Shown here piece after piece: positions 8,107 to 16,710 of a stretch of 64,000 bases of DNA. Numbering within the stretch: position 1 is the stretch's first letter; the number at the start of each line of letters is the position of its first letter. The stretch spans positions 124,001 through 188,000 of the forward strand of contig NZ_JALKBE010000004.1 in NCBI RefSeq assembly GCF_023015885.1. The letters run 5' to 3'. Under the pieces are notes generated by a model. It had not been told where the DNA came from. It did not search any database and worked only from the letters and a program-made list of their open reading frames with translations. A program made the position numbers and the translations under genes. The DNA is from Aliiroseovarius sp. S1123 (GTDB taxonomy: Bacteria; Pseudomonadota; Alphaproteobacteria; Rhodobacterales; Rhodobacteraceae).

Positions 8107-9279
8107 TCATTGAGTAGCCGACCCGATCAGCGCCTCTGCCAAGGCAATCTCTAACGCAGAAACAAGGTCTGTCGCATCATCGAGAACTCCCACATCAGAA
8201 TTGATCTGAAAAGCGATTGTGAGGTCATGGTCGGCGTAGTGCCTGACGCTCGAGACGTAGCCCGGAATCCAGCCGCCATGCCCAAAGACTGGGCCATGTG
8301 GCGTATCTTGATAGATGGCAACACCACTGCCGTAAATTATTCCGGGCGCGTCCGGGTGAACCGGAACACCGTCAAGCAATCGGTCAAGATATTCGGACTC
8401 CATGGCTTCCCCATTGAACAAGGCCTGCCCCCATTTGGCGAGGTCTGCCGAGGTCGATGCAAAGCCTCCACCCGTCCATTCTATGGCTGGGTTCCAAGCC
8501 AGACTTCCACTCTCGTCCATCGTGCGCGGCGGAAGGCCGAACGGATTGCTCTCCTCGGTGTAGCCGACGGCCAGACCCTCGATCCCTGGGGCGTTGGACG
8601 GGTTCGTTCTTGTCAAATCCAGCGGTATAAGGAACCTCTTCCGGGCAAGGTCAAATACGTCCTCGCCAGTCGCCGCCTCGATCACCAAGCCAAGCAAAAG
8701 ATAGCCAGTATCGGTGTAAGCCCATGCCGACCCCGCCTCGAATAGCGGGGGTTCGTCCAGAATGAATGCGATGATCTCGTCCGGCTCAAAGGGCGTTCGC
8801 AACCCCAGGGCAATCAGCGAAGCAGCGACATCTTCCATATGAACGTGGTCCGGCAGGCCGGCACTGTGGGTCAAGAGTTGACCGACAGTCATGGTATCCG
8901 CATTTGGGAGGCGATCAAACCACGGAAGATGGCCGAGGTGGTCAGAGACAAGATCGGCACGGCTTAGCGCTCCTTCCGACTCAAGCGAGAGCGCCAAAGC
9001 CCCCCAGATCATCTTTCCGATGCTCGCCGCCAGCATTCGGCTTTCTGTCGTCATCGGGACACCGGCCTCGACGTCCGCAAGACCGATTGCAAGCGTCTCA
9101 ATGTGGCCATCCGCCAGTGAGAACGCGACAGTTGCGCCGGGGAAGCCGTAAGTCTGCTGGAAGTCTTCAAGCAAACCCTGGACCCTTTCGCGCGCGCTGT
9201 TTTCTGCTGCACTTACCGGCAGGGAAATCACGAAGGGCAGGACGAGAAGCGTGACGATATGTAATAGAGGGCGTTTCAC
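8107..9279 (-). CDS. Serine hydrolase, beta-lactamase (class C)/PBP4* fold
   Basis: 390 residues with a Sec signal peptide (LLVLPFVISLPVSAAE). The catalytic SxxK is S86-I-G-K89 (AASIGK), the YxN-type motif reads Y-T-D in WAYTDTGYL, and the third motif is HGG in FGHGGWIPG. These are the marks of family S12 (DD-peptidase, esterase, class C beta-lactamase-like). The Asp in the second motif and the HGG box argue against an efficient beta-lactamase. A periplasmic peptidase or esterase is more likely. Its start overlaps the CPBP gene stop by 4 bp, so the two are translationally coupled in a TetR-led operon. Confidence 0.85.
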   Translation of the reverse strand: MKRPLLHIVTLLVLPFVISLPVSAAENSARERVQGLLEDFQQTYGFPGATVAFSLADGHIETLAIGLADVEAGVPMTTESRMLAASIGKMIWGALALSLESEGALSRADLVSDHLGHLPWFDRLPNADTMTVGQLLTHSAGLPDHVHMEDVAASLIALGLRTPFEPDEIIAFILDEPPLFEAGSAWAYTDTGYLLLGLVIEAATGEDVFDLARKRFLIPLDLTRTNPSNAPGIEGLAVGYTEESNPFGLPPRTMDESGSLAWNPAIEWTGGGFASTSADLAKWGQALFNGEAMESEYLDRLLDGVPVHPDAPGIIYGSGVAIYQDTPHGPVFGHGGWIPGYVSSVRHYADHDLTIAFQINSDVGVLDDATDLVSALEIALAEALIGSATQ

Positions 9280-10118
9280 AGGCTCGCTCCCCCATTGTCA
9301 GGAATGACCTCCGTCACCGAACCGGTACGGTGAAGCATTGTCTCTCGGTTCCACCACACGACGACGACGGTGACCGCCACCAGAATCCATGTATCAAAGG
9401 GTTGTGCATCCGGCCAGATTGGAAGGATCAACTGCCAATGGAACAGCATCGGCCAGAGAAGGCTGCCGCGTGACGTGTTAAAGATTGGTGTCACAAGAAC
9501 TGCAAGGGTGATGTTGCCGACGAGAAAGGGAAAGAAGTTCCACCCGGCAAAGACGGTGCCGGATAGAAAAAACGCAGGCAGGTGCCAGATCCCCCAGAGT
9601 GTGCCGATGATCACACCGGCCCAGAGCGGTGCCATGCGCCGTTGCAGAATTGGCTGCGCGATGCCCCGCCAGCCAAATTCCTCGATTGGTCCGAGAAAGA
9701 GCATCATCAGAGTGAGCGCGCCGACGGCGCCGACCCCCTCTGGTGGGAGCGGCGCAAAAAACGGCCCGCCTTTCATCAACGACCCCATCATGAAGACAAG
9801 CGGTATGCCGATCAGGATAAAGACCACCCAAGGCGGCGACCCCCGCCACATGAAGAGCCGCGACAGAAAGGATTTCAGGCCTATCAATCCCCCAAAAAAG
9901 AGAACAACTGCAAAGGCCGAGATCGCCGGCGCCCATGTTGCAAGAAAGAAGAACGGGTGTGATCCGCTGATCTCGCCGAAAGTTGCCGCGGCCCAGTCAG
10001 GCGCAAGGATGTAGCCACCAACGAGCCCCCAGGTAATCGCGAACGTCAGAGCGTAGAAACCGATGATCGCGCGGGATGGTACCTGAACGGTGTGAGTTTT
10101 TGAGGCAATATCTGCCAT
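9276..10118 (-). CDS. CPBP-family intramembrane metalloprotease
   Basis: 280 residues with about eight hydrophobic segments. The Abi/CPBP motif EExxxR appears as PIEEFGWRG, and a second motif His follows in GIWHLPAFF, so the glutamate-type intramembrane protease centre is complete. Family members process prenylated proteins, act in bacteriocin immunity or regulate signalling; the substrate here is unknown. I chose the ATG of MADIASK because it follows a GGGGGAAA element. The in-frame ATG 34 codons earlier gives an atypical hydrophilic leader. It is the middle gene of the TetR-CPBP-hydrolase operon. Confidence 0.85.
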   Translation of the reverse strand: MADIASKTHTVQVPSRAIIGFYALTFAITWGLVGGYILAPDWAAATFGEISGSHPFFFLATWAPAISAFAVVLFFGGLIGLKSFLSRLFMWRGSPPWVVFILIGIPLVFMMGSLMKGGPFFAPLPPEGVGAVGALTLMMLFLGPIEEFGWRGIAQPILQRRMAPLWAGVIIGTLWGIWHLPAFFLSGTVFAGWNFFPFLVGNITLAVLVTPIFNTSRGSLLWPMLFHWQLILPIWPDAQPFDTWILVAVTVVVVWWNRETMLHRTGSVTEVIPDNGGASL

Positions 10119-10253
10119 GGGAGTTTCCCCCGTGTATAGAGTTGAAGCAGGGCAAGCCGGGGCGCTTTTGGCCCTCGAATTGCAAATAAGAACAGCCTTC
10201 CGATCCGCAGGATGCGGCACTGGAAAACCTTGTCTGTTTCTTTGCTCATGCCT

Positions 10254-10886
10254 CTACTCCACGGTCCGGATCGGGTTCATGAAGTCAAAACTCCCCGGCT
10301 TGGCGCCGAGTGCTTTTTCTATGATTGTTTGCATCACCAAGCGCCTTGCACGGAGTTCGGCCTCGGAGAACCCAAACATGCTGCCGTCGGTCAGGAACTG
10401 CGCACCGGTGAAAAGAAACTGGATCGTTTCAAGTGGCTTCTCGACCTCGAAAACACTTTCACCAACCCCCTGCTCGACGATCTGCGCCAGAATCGGTGAG
10501 AGTTGGAGAACAGTCTGAATGTTGGTGAGTTCGTGAAGCTCGCGGTTCTCTGGAAGGTGCAGCATTTCGGCGACTTCAAGGCTGCCGTCGTCGCCGATGT
10601 GGCTGTTTCCCAAGAGAGCTTCCATCTTCTGCATTGCTGTCAGTGAGGGTTCGTCAGCAATGCCTTTGGCAGACTCGACAATTTGGGCGAGGGTTTTGTC
10701 AACGATTGCTTCGAGGATGTCCGGCTTGGATTTGAAATAATAATAGAAGGTCCCTTTTGCGACGCCAATCTCGCGAATGATCATCTCAACCGAGCATTTG
10801 GCATAGCCATGCTCGCGAAACAGCCGATCCGCTGTTTCGACGATTTCGGCGCGCCGTTCTTCAGGGGCTTTGACGATTCGTGCCAT
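10254..10886 (-). CDS. TetR-family transcriptional regulator
   Basis: 210 residues. The N-terminal helix-turn-helix (about residues 10-56) has the TetR signature GYAKCSVEMIIREIGVAKGT then FYYYFKSKPDIL. The C-terminal ligand domain is unassigned. It heads a leftward operon with the CPBP protease and the serine hydrolase. A perfect palindromic operator lies 26 bp upstream of its start, so autorepression of the whole operon is very likely. The ligand cannot be guessed; TetR plus membrane or envelope enzymes suggests a response to a membrane-active compound. Confidence 0.92.
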   Translation of the reverse strand: MARIVKAPEERRAEIVETADRLFREHGYAKCSVEMIIREIGVAKGTFYYYFKSKPDILEAIVDKTLAQIVESAKGIADEPSLTAMQKMEALLGNSHIGDDGSLEVAEMLHLPENRELHELTNIQTVLQLSPILAQIVEQGVGESVFEVEKPLETIQFLFTGAQFLTDGSMFGFSEAELRARRLVMQTIIEKALGAKPGSFDFMNPIRTVE

Positions 10887-10911
10887 TACGATCCTCCGTT
10901 GGTCATTTGTT

Positions 10912-10932
10912 ACTGACTGACCGTCAGTCAGT
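10912..10932. promoter_or_regulatory. Palindromic TetR-type operator
   Basis: A perfect inverted repeat with 10-bp half-site ACTGACTGAC and its exact complement around one central C. It is 26 bp upstream of the TetR gene start. The size and the TGAC/GTCA core are typical of TetR-family operators, and no other palindrome of this quality is nearby. Confidence 0.82.
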
Positions 10933-11451
10933 CAAGAGCAAGCTTAACTTCGAAGAGTGCGTTCTGACGCAGAATGGACGTTTAGCTTGTCGGCAGTATT
11001 CGTGAAGAGTTGGCTTGCGGCATTGCAGAGCAAAACGGGATAAGACGTCGCCTGAATGTCGACTTCCAACTCTACGGCATGTTTGGCTCGCACATGCAGC
11101 GAATGACCGGAATCCCCCCTGTTTACCTAGCGACGGGAACGGCCCAGACCTGACTTTTAGCCGTGCTATGCTACGTTGCGTTGCGACCCAAGACGACCAC
11201 CGTTCGCTGCGCCAGCAAGATCGACAACTCGGCGAACTGTCGATCAGCGGGACAAAGCCGAGTATTCGCGTTGCACGTGGTACGCCATGCATGCGACGTT
11301 CAAAACGCATTGCCCATTAGGGTGGTGGCGCATCTCGGGATTCTGATCGACCGCGAGATTAAGAAGGTCAGTTTCTTCAACCTCGCCGATATGTCAGTTG
11401 CGCTCGGCCCAGACCGGCCGACGATCCAAACCGACTTTCCTGTTCAAAAAC
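10933..11451. other. Non-coding interval, no gene recognised
   Basis: More than 500 bp with no convincing protein in any frame. The open frames are rich in Arg, Ser and Cys, as expected of shadow frames, and lack ribosome sites. It lies between the TetR operator and the mlaC terminator and mirrors the non-coding flank on the other side of the islet (7866-8106). Degraded sequence left by the insertion or loss of genes is the simplest reading. Confidence 0.45.
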
Positions 11452-11479
11452 AAAAACCTGCCGCGATGAACGCGACAGG
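11452..11479 (-). terminator. Intrinsic terminator of the mlaA-mlaC operon
   Basis: On the minus strand a 9-bp stem CCTGTCGCG/CGCGGCAGG (one G-U) with loop TTCAT is followed by TTTTTG. It lies 79 bp downstream of the mlaC stop. Confidence 0.88.
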
Positions 11480-11557
11480 TTGTCTTGTTGGCATGTCCCA
11501 ACTCACGGAATGCGTCAGCACATTGGCCGGGGCTTTCTTCATTCTATGGGGCGAAGA

Positions 11558-12172
11558 TCAGCCCTTTTGTAGATCCGCGATCAGCTGGTTCAGATCACCC
11601 TTGCGGCGGTCCAGCATCGCGCCGATTTCCTTGCGCTCGGATTTCACGATCGAAATCCCTTCGACCTGCATGTCGATGAACTTGCCGTTGCTGGCTGCCA
11701 CGACAAACACGACGTCGAACGGCGAATGACCTTTCAGCGTGGTCTTGGTCAGCACCTCGAAACGGCTTTTCACTTGCGTCGTGCTGACGACATCAATGCG
11801 ACCACCTTCAAACTCGCGGAAGCGGCTGCCATAACGGCGCGCCATGTAGGTACGGAACGCTTTGACGAAGGCGCTTTTCTGCGCGGCGCTGGCCGACCGG
11901 CCATCCGGGCCAAGCGCGGACAGGGCAATGAAATTCACATCAGCGTATTCCGCGAACACGCCTTCGAACCGCTTGATCATCGTCGCCTCTGACGCACCCG
12001 AGTTGATGATCCCGTTAATGTCGCGCACAACCTTGCCAATCAGGCTTTCCGCCTGAGACGCGGAAATCGCAGCCAGTGCACGGCCCGGCATCGCAGCCAA
12101 TACGCCCAAACCAGCCAGCCCGCCAACAAAGGCGCGACGTGTCATAGAGGTCTCGTTACCCATCATACGCAT
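11558..12172 (-). CDS. mlaC: MlaC-family periplasmic phospholipid-binding protein
   Basis: About 204 residues with a twin-arginine-like signal (MTRRAFVGGLAGLGVLAAMP). The mature protein is a Tol-tolerance/MlaC (Ttg2D) domain with the typical segments YARRYGSRF-like (MARRYGSRFREF) and VRDINGII. MlaC shuttles phospholipids between the outer-membrane MlaA and the inner-membrane MlaFEDB complex. The start at 12172 follows GAGGA by 8 bp and lies inside the mlaA end, so the genes overlap; starts at 12166, 12163 or 12145 are also possible. No mlaFED genes are in the window, so the inner-membrane complex is encoded elsewhere. Confidence 0.87.
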   Translation of the reverse strand: MRMMGNETSMTRRAFVGGLAGLGVLAAMPGRALAAISASQAESLIGKVVRDINGIINSGASEATMIKRFEGVFAEYADVNFIALSALGPDGRSASAAQKSAFVKAFRTYMARRYGSRFREFEGGRIDVVSTTQVKSRFEVLTKTTLKGHSPFDVVFVVAASNGKFIDMQVEGISIVKSERKEIGAMLDRRKGDLNQLIADLQKG

Positions 12173-12899
12173 CGTAAATATCCTCAAGCTCGTCATCTTC
12201 TACTTCAACGCCAAGTTCGTAGCGGCGCGAGTCCAGATAATAGAGCTGCATCAGCTCATAGCCTTCTTCGCTTTCGTAAAACTCTTCAATCGTACCGCTG
12301 AACTGATAGCGATCACCAAACTTAGACAGAACCCAGGCCGCTTTGGGAAGATGTTTCACTTCCGTCGGCAAAGCCAAGCTTAGTGGGTTCAACACGAAGT
12401 CCACCACGATACCGACGGCATCACGCTCGGTCGACGGGCCAAAGAAGGGCAGAACCACATAGTCCCCTTCCGCGGCGCCCCACACATGCAGGGTTTCGCC
12501 AAAATCGCTACCACGTTCCTCCAGACCAATATCGGTCGCCACGTCGAATATGCCAAGCAGACCTAACGTAGAATTGAACACGAAACGGACCGTGTTGTGG
12601 ACGGCGTCTTCAACATTGCCCTGCAACAGGTTGTTCGCAACCACCCCCGGCAAGGATGCATTGTCCGAGAACGCCGAAACCGAATCGCGCACTGGTTGCG
12701 GCAGAAGGCTGCCATAGGTATTGGACGCAGGCGACACCAGCGCTTTGTCCAAATTGACATTGGCACGGTGCGTCCGGCGGTTCTGATCCTCGTGCGGATC
12801 TGCATAGCCAGAAGGCGCAGGCGCTGTTGCGCAAGCGCTTAGCCCCATCAGCGCCAGACCGGCAAGCGCCACCACATATTTCGAATTTCTTTTCTTCAC
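12156..12899 (-). CDS. mlaA: MlaA/VacJ outer-membrane lipoprotein
   Basis: About 247 residues from a GTG start. The signal peptide ends in a lipobox (LMGLSAC), so the protein is lipidated. The MlaA core is clear: DPHEDQNRRTHRANVNLDKA, the PQPVRDSVSAFSDN segment and NNLLQGN, then the FVFNSTLGLLGIFDVA helix. MlaA removes mislocalised phospholipids from the outer leaflet of the outer membrane and passes them to MlaC, the next gene. The GTG is chosen because it starts a normal signal peptide (KKRNSKYVVALAGLALMG); an ATG 16 codons upstream is open but neither has a clear ribosome site. Confidence 0.9.
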   Translation of the reverse strand: MKKRNSKYVVALAGLALMGLSACATAPAPSGYADPHEDQNRRTHRANVNLDKALVSPASNTYGSLLPQPVRDSVSAFSDNASLPGVVANNLLQGNVEDAVHNTVRFVFNSTLGLLGIFDVATDIGLEERGSDFGETLHVWGAAEGDYVVLPFFGPSTERDAVGIVVDFVLNPLSLALPTEVKHLPKAAWVLSKFGDRYQFSGTIEEFYESEEGYELMQLYYLDSRRYELGVEVEDDELEDIYDAYDG

Positions 12900-13092
12900 G
12901 TGAACTATCGCTAAACTTGGTGTTTTCCGCTTATTCGGGCAACACATAATAGATGCAGACCAATTGCACAGATGTTAAGGCTTCCGCAGCTATTGAATGT
13001 GACTATTTGGCGACAGGTGCAAGCAGAAACCTGCCAAGCGTCAAAGGCCGTCCGGGCTGCAGACAGGCGTTTATAGGAATAAACAGACCGAC

Positions 13093-14820
13093 ATGAAACA
13101 GAACCAACTGATTCAAGGGCTGGAAGAGCTCCGATCTCAGCGCCGCAAGCTGCACGGGTTGATGTGGAGCGTTGCGCTGTTCTCGGTCTTTGTGAACCTG
13201 CTGATGCTGACGGCACCAATCTATATGCTGCAGCTGTATGATCGGGTGCTGGGCAGCCGGTCTGAGGCGACGCTGATCGCCCTGACCCTGCTGATGGGCT
13301 TTCTGTTCCTGATGATGGGCATTCTGGACTATGCCCGCGCGCGCATTCTGGCGCGCGCCGGGGCGCAGTTTCAGGCCTCGCTTGATCATCGGGTGTTTTC
13401 AGCCGTGATGCGCCACCCCAGCAAAGACGGCGGCACGTCGGCTGGGCTAAAGGATCTCGAGGCGGTGCAAAAGCTGCTCTCCAGCCCGGTCATCACCGCC
13501 GCCTTCGACATTCCTTGGACCCCGTTTTTCCTGTTTGCCATCAGCATCTTTCATCCGTGGCTGGGCATTTTGGCCATCGCGGGTGGGGCCGTGCTGATCG
13601 GCATCACGATACTGAACCAGATCATGACCAAGGGGCCCCTGACCAAGGCCACGATCGCCACCCACCACGCAGATCGAATGGCCGAACAGATGCGCGTCGA
13701 AGCCGAGATGGTCCGCGCGCTTGGCATGTCCAGCGGTGCGTATAAGCGCTGGCATCAGTCGCGCGACGTGTCGCTATATGAAAACCTGCGCGCCTCGGAT
13801 CGGCTGGGGCAGTTTTCCGCCATGTCCAAGACCTTCCGCCAGTTTCTGCAATCCGCGATGCTGGGACTTGGGGCGTATCTGGCCTTGAAAGGAGAGATAT
13901 CTCCGGGCGCGATGATCGCGGGATCAATCCTGCTGGGCCGCGCCCTTGCGCCCGTGGATATGGCCGTGAGCCAATGGCAACTGGTGCAACGCGCACGGTC
14001 CGGCTGGCAGGCATTGGCCGAGCTTTTGGCCGAAACGCCCCCCGAACAGGAACGCACCACGCTGCCGCGGCCGGACGCGAAGCTGAAGGTGGACAAGCTG
14101 ACGGTCATTCCCCGTGGGGCAAGCCGCGCCGTCCTGCGACAGGTCACGTTCGACCTGAACCCAGGAGAGGCGCTGGGGGTCATCGGCCCATCCGGGTCGG
14201 GTAAATCGACCCTCGCGCGGGTGTTGACTGGCGTTGTCACGCCAGATGCTGGCACGGTCCGCTTGGGCGGTGCATCGCTGGACAATTACACACCCGAGGC
14301 CTTGGGGCAGTATATCGGCTATCTGCCGCAGCGCGTGCAGATGTTCGAGGGTACGATTGCCGAAAACATCGCGGGGCTTGAACTGCAGCCCGACGCAGCC
14401 GCAGTCGTTGCCGCCGCTCAGATGGCCGGTGCGCATGATCTGATCCTGTCGCTGCCCGACGGCTATGACACACGACTGTCTCCGGGGGGGGCGCCCCTGT
14501 CCGGCGGCCAGATGCAGCGTGTCGGCTTGGCCCGCGCGATCTATGGCGAACCAGTCATTCTGGTGCTGGACGAACCGAACTCGAACCTCGACAACGAAGG
14601 CACGCAGGCGTTGAACAACGCGATCCGCGCGGTGAAAGACCGCGGCGGTGCCGTGATGATCATGGCCCACCGTCCCGCCGCCATTCGGGAATGTGACCTG
14701 CTGCTGATTATCGACGATGGCGTCGCACGCAGCTTCGGCCCGCGCGACGAGGTGCTGAACAAGCATGTTCAGAATGCGCAGCAGATCCAGTCGGCCCAGA
14801 CCAACGGGGGCACGCAATGA
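13093..14820 (+). CDS. Type I secretion ABC transporter (permease/ATPase)
   Basis: 575 residues, the PrtD/LapB-like size without an N-terminal C39 peptidase or C39-like domain. A six-helix exporter membrane domain (about 20-300) precedes the ATPase: Walker A GPSGSGKST from residue 365, signature LSGGQ near 469, and Walker B LVLDEPNSNLD about 20 residues later. Such proteins energise export of RTX or other C-terminally signalled proteins in one step to the medium. The next gene overlaps by 4 bp (ATGA) and encodes the HlyD adaptor. No TolC-type outer-membrane channel and no substrate gene is adjacent. Confidence 0.93.
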   Translation: MKQNQLIQGLEELRSQRRKLHGLMWSVALFSVFVNLLMLTAPIYMLQLYDRVLGSRSEATLIALTLLMGFLFLMMGILDYARARILARAGAQFQASLDHRVFSAVMRHPSKDGGTSAGLKDLEAVQKLLSSPVITAAFDIPWTPFFLFAISIFHPWLGILAIAGGAVLIGITILNQIMTKGPLTKATIATHHADRMAEQMRVEAEMVRALGMSSGAYKRWHQSRDVSLYENLRASDRLGQFSAMSKTFRQFLQSAMLGLGAYLALKGEISPGAMIAGSILLGRALAPVDMAVSQWQLVQRARSGWQALAELLAETPPEQERTTLPRPDAKLKVDKLTVIPRGASRAVLRQVTFDLNPGEALGVIGPSGSGKSTLARVLTGVVTPDAGTVRLGGASLDNYTPEALGQYIGYLPQRVQMFEGTIAENIAGLELQPDAAAVVAAAQMAGAHDLILSLPDGYDTRLSPGGAPLSGGQMQRVGLARAIYGEPVILVLDEPNSNLDNEGTQALNNAIRAVKDRGGAVMIMAHRPAAIRECDLLLIIDDGVARSFGPRDEVLNKHVQNAQQIQSAQTNGGTQ

Positions 14821-16130
14821 CACAGGATATTCACGCCCCGAACTTCTCGGCCCGCCGCCCGCTGATCCTTGGATTCATCGCCTTGCTGGTCCTGATCGGC
14901 GGCTTTGGCACATGGTCCGTCGCCAGCAAATTGTCTGGTGCCGTGATCGCCGAAGGGCAGGTGCAGATCGAGCAGAACCGCAAGGTCGTTCAACACCCAG
15001 ACGGCGGCGTCGTGACCGAGATCCTGATCAAAGAAGGCGACGTGGTGCAGGCCGGCGATGTGCTGGTACGCTTGGATGCGGGGCAACTGGCGTCACAGCT
15101 GACGATCATCGAAGGCCAGTATTTTGAACTTCAGGCACGCCAAGCCCGGTACGAGGCCGAGCGTGACGGCGCTGACGGCTTGACGTTTGATCCCGAACTG
15201 ATCGAAGCCGCCGCGAACAACCCGGAAATCGACAGCCTGATGAAGGGCCAAACGCGCCTGTTCAATTCGCGCATGGACGGGATGTCGACGCAGCTTGAAC
15301 AGCTCGAGAAACGCAAGACCCAGATCTCGCGCCAACTGGACGGGCTGGACGCACAAACCACCGCGCTACGCGAGCAGTTGGCCCTAATCCGCGAGGAACT
15401 GACAAATCAGCAAGCCCTGCTGGACAAAGGCTTGTCTCAAGCCTCGCGCGTGCTGGGGTTGAAGCGCGAAGAAGCTGGAATATCCGGACGTCTGGGCGAA
15501 CTCTCTGCCTCTCGCGCCGAAGCCGAGTTGCGCATCACCGAGACGGAATTGCAAAGCATCTCTTTGCAAACAGACCTGCGCGAAAAGGCGATTTCAGAGC
15601 TGCGCGATTCCCGCGCCAACACGCGCGATCTGTCCGAGCAGCGCCGCAATCTGCTGGAGCAGTTGGACCGCCTGGAAATCCGCGCACCGGTCACTGGCGT
15701 GATCCACGGATTGCAAGTCTTTGCGGAACGCGCGGTGATCCAACCGGCCCAACCCTTGCTGTATGTCGTCCCGCAGGACCGCAATCTGGTGATCAACTCG
15801 CGGGTTGAGCCGCTGCACGTTGATCAGATTTTCTTAGGGCAGAAGGTGTATCTGCAGTTTCCCGCTTTCAACAGCCGTGAAACCCCAGACCTTTTGGGGC
15901 ATGTCACACGCATTTCGGCGGATTCCTTTGTGGATGACGTGACCGGACAAGCATTCTATGTGGCGGAAATTCAGATGGACGAAGGCGAGATCGCACGTCT
16001 ACCCGAAGGGGCTGTTCTGCTTCCGGGCATGCCGGTGTCCGCGTTCATCCGCACGTCGGATCGCAGCCCAATCCTGTATCTGATCGAACCCCTTTCGGAC
16101 TATTTCAAGAAAGCCTTCCGCGAGTCCTGA
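14817..16130 (+). CDS. HlyD-family type I secretion adaptor (membrane fusion protein)
   Basis: 437 residues: one N-terminal membrane anchor (about 16-38), a split lipoyl/biotinyl-like domain (VIAEGQVQIEQNRKVVQHPD and IRAPVTGVIHGLQV), a long alpha-helical coiled coil (about 130-290) and a C-terminal beta-barrel. This is the adaptor that bridges the inner-membrane ABC transporter and the outer-membrane TolC-like duct. Its start codon overlaps the ABC gene stop, so subunit ratios are probably set by translational coupling. The two genes form a complete inner-membrane half of a T1SS. Confidence 0.93.
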   Translation: MTQDIHAPNFSARRPLILGFIALLVLIGGFGTWSVASKLSGAVIAEGQVQIEQNRKVVQHPDGGVVTEILIKEGDVVQAGDVLVRLDAGQLASQLTIIEGQYFELQARQARYEAERDGADGLTFDPELIEAAANNPEIDSLMKGQTRLFNSRMDGMSTQLEQLEKRKTQISRQLDGLDAQTTALREQLALIREELTNQQALLDKGLSQASRVLGLKREEAGISGRLGELSASRAEAELRITETELQSISLQTDLREKAISELRDSRANTRDLSEQRRNLLEQLDRLEIRAPVTGVIHGLQVFAERAVIQPAQPLLYVVPQDRNLVINSRVEPLHVDQIFLGQKVYLQFPAFNSRETPDLLGHVTRISADSFVDDVTGQAFYVAEIQMDEGEIARLPEGAVLLPGMPVSAFIRTSDRSPILYLIEPLSDYFKKAFRES

Positions 16131-16248
16131 TCCAGCGCGACGGGGAAAAGCACGAAGGCGTCGGTTTCCCCCTTCCCCTGATCCCGGACGCGGGCTAGCG
16201 TCCTGAAAAGGCCCGCCCCTTGGGCCTGCTACTTGAAAGGATCGCCCG

Positions 16249-16710
16249 ATGAGCGCTTTTGAAACCCGCCTTGCTGAACTGGGCGTCACCCTGCCTGACG
16301 CCCCTGCCCCTGCTGCCAACTATGTGCCTTATGTTCAGGTCGGAGACCTCGTGCATGTCTCGGGCCAGATCTCGATGAAAGACGGCGCGTTCCTGACCGG
16401 CAAGCTGGGCGACGACATGACCGCCGAAGAAGGCGCCGACGCTGCGCGCAGCTGTGCCATCGCCCTGCTGGCCCAAGTAAAAGCCGCTTGTGGTGGCGAT
16501 CTGGACCGCCTGCAGCGCGTCGTAAAACTGGTGGGCTTCGTGAACTCGGCCGCCGATTTCGGTGACCAGCCGAAGGTGATCAACGGCGCTTCGGACTTCA
16601 TGGTCGAAGCCTTGGGCGATGCAGGCCGGCACGCGCGCTCGGCCGTATCTGCCGCCAGCCTGCCCTTTGGCGTGGCCGTGGAAATCGAAGGCATCTTCCA
16701 GATCAAATGA
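16249..16710 (+). CDS. RidA/YjgF-family protein
   Basis: 153 residues, longer than RidA proper (about 128) and matching the subgroup often annotated as YjgF/YER057c/UK114-like. The conserved segment LVHVSGQISMKDG and the FVNSAADFGDQPKV region are visible. The canonical RidA arginine motif (R-x-C/x-x-V) is replaced by RSAVSAASLPFGVAVEIE, where Arg is retained. RidA enzymes hydrolyse reactive enamines and imines; the activity of this subgroup is less certain. Its stop overlaps the start of the phosphodiesterase gene by 4 bp. Confidence 0.88.
   Translation: MSAFETRLAELGVTLPDAPAPAANYVPYVQVGDLVHVSGQISMKDGAFLTGKLGDDMTAEEGADAARSCAIALLAQVKAACGGDLDRLQRVVKLVGFVNSAADFGDQPKVINGASDFMVEALGDAGRHARSAVSAASLPFGVAVEIEGIFQIK

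Noticed and set aside
10924-11310. 128-codon frame in the non-coding flank of the TetR islet
   Set aside because: Arg/Ser/Cys-rich, no ribosome site, overlaps the TetR operator; typical of a random open frame.
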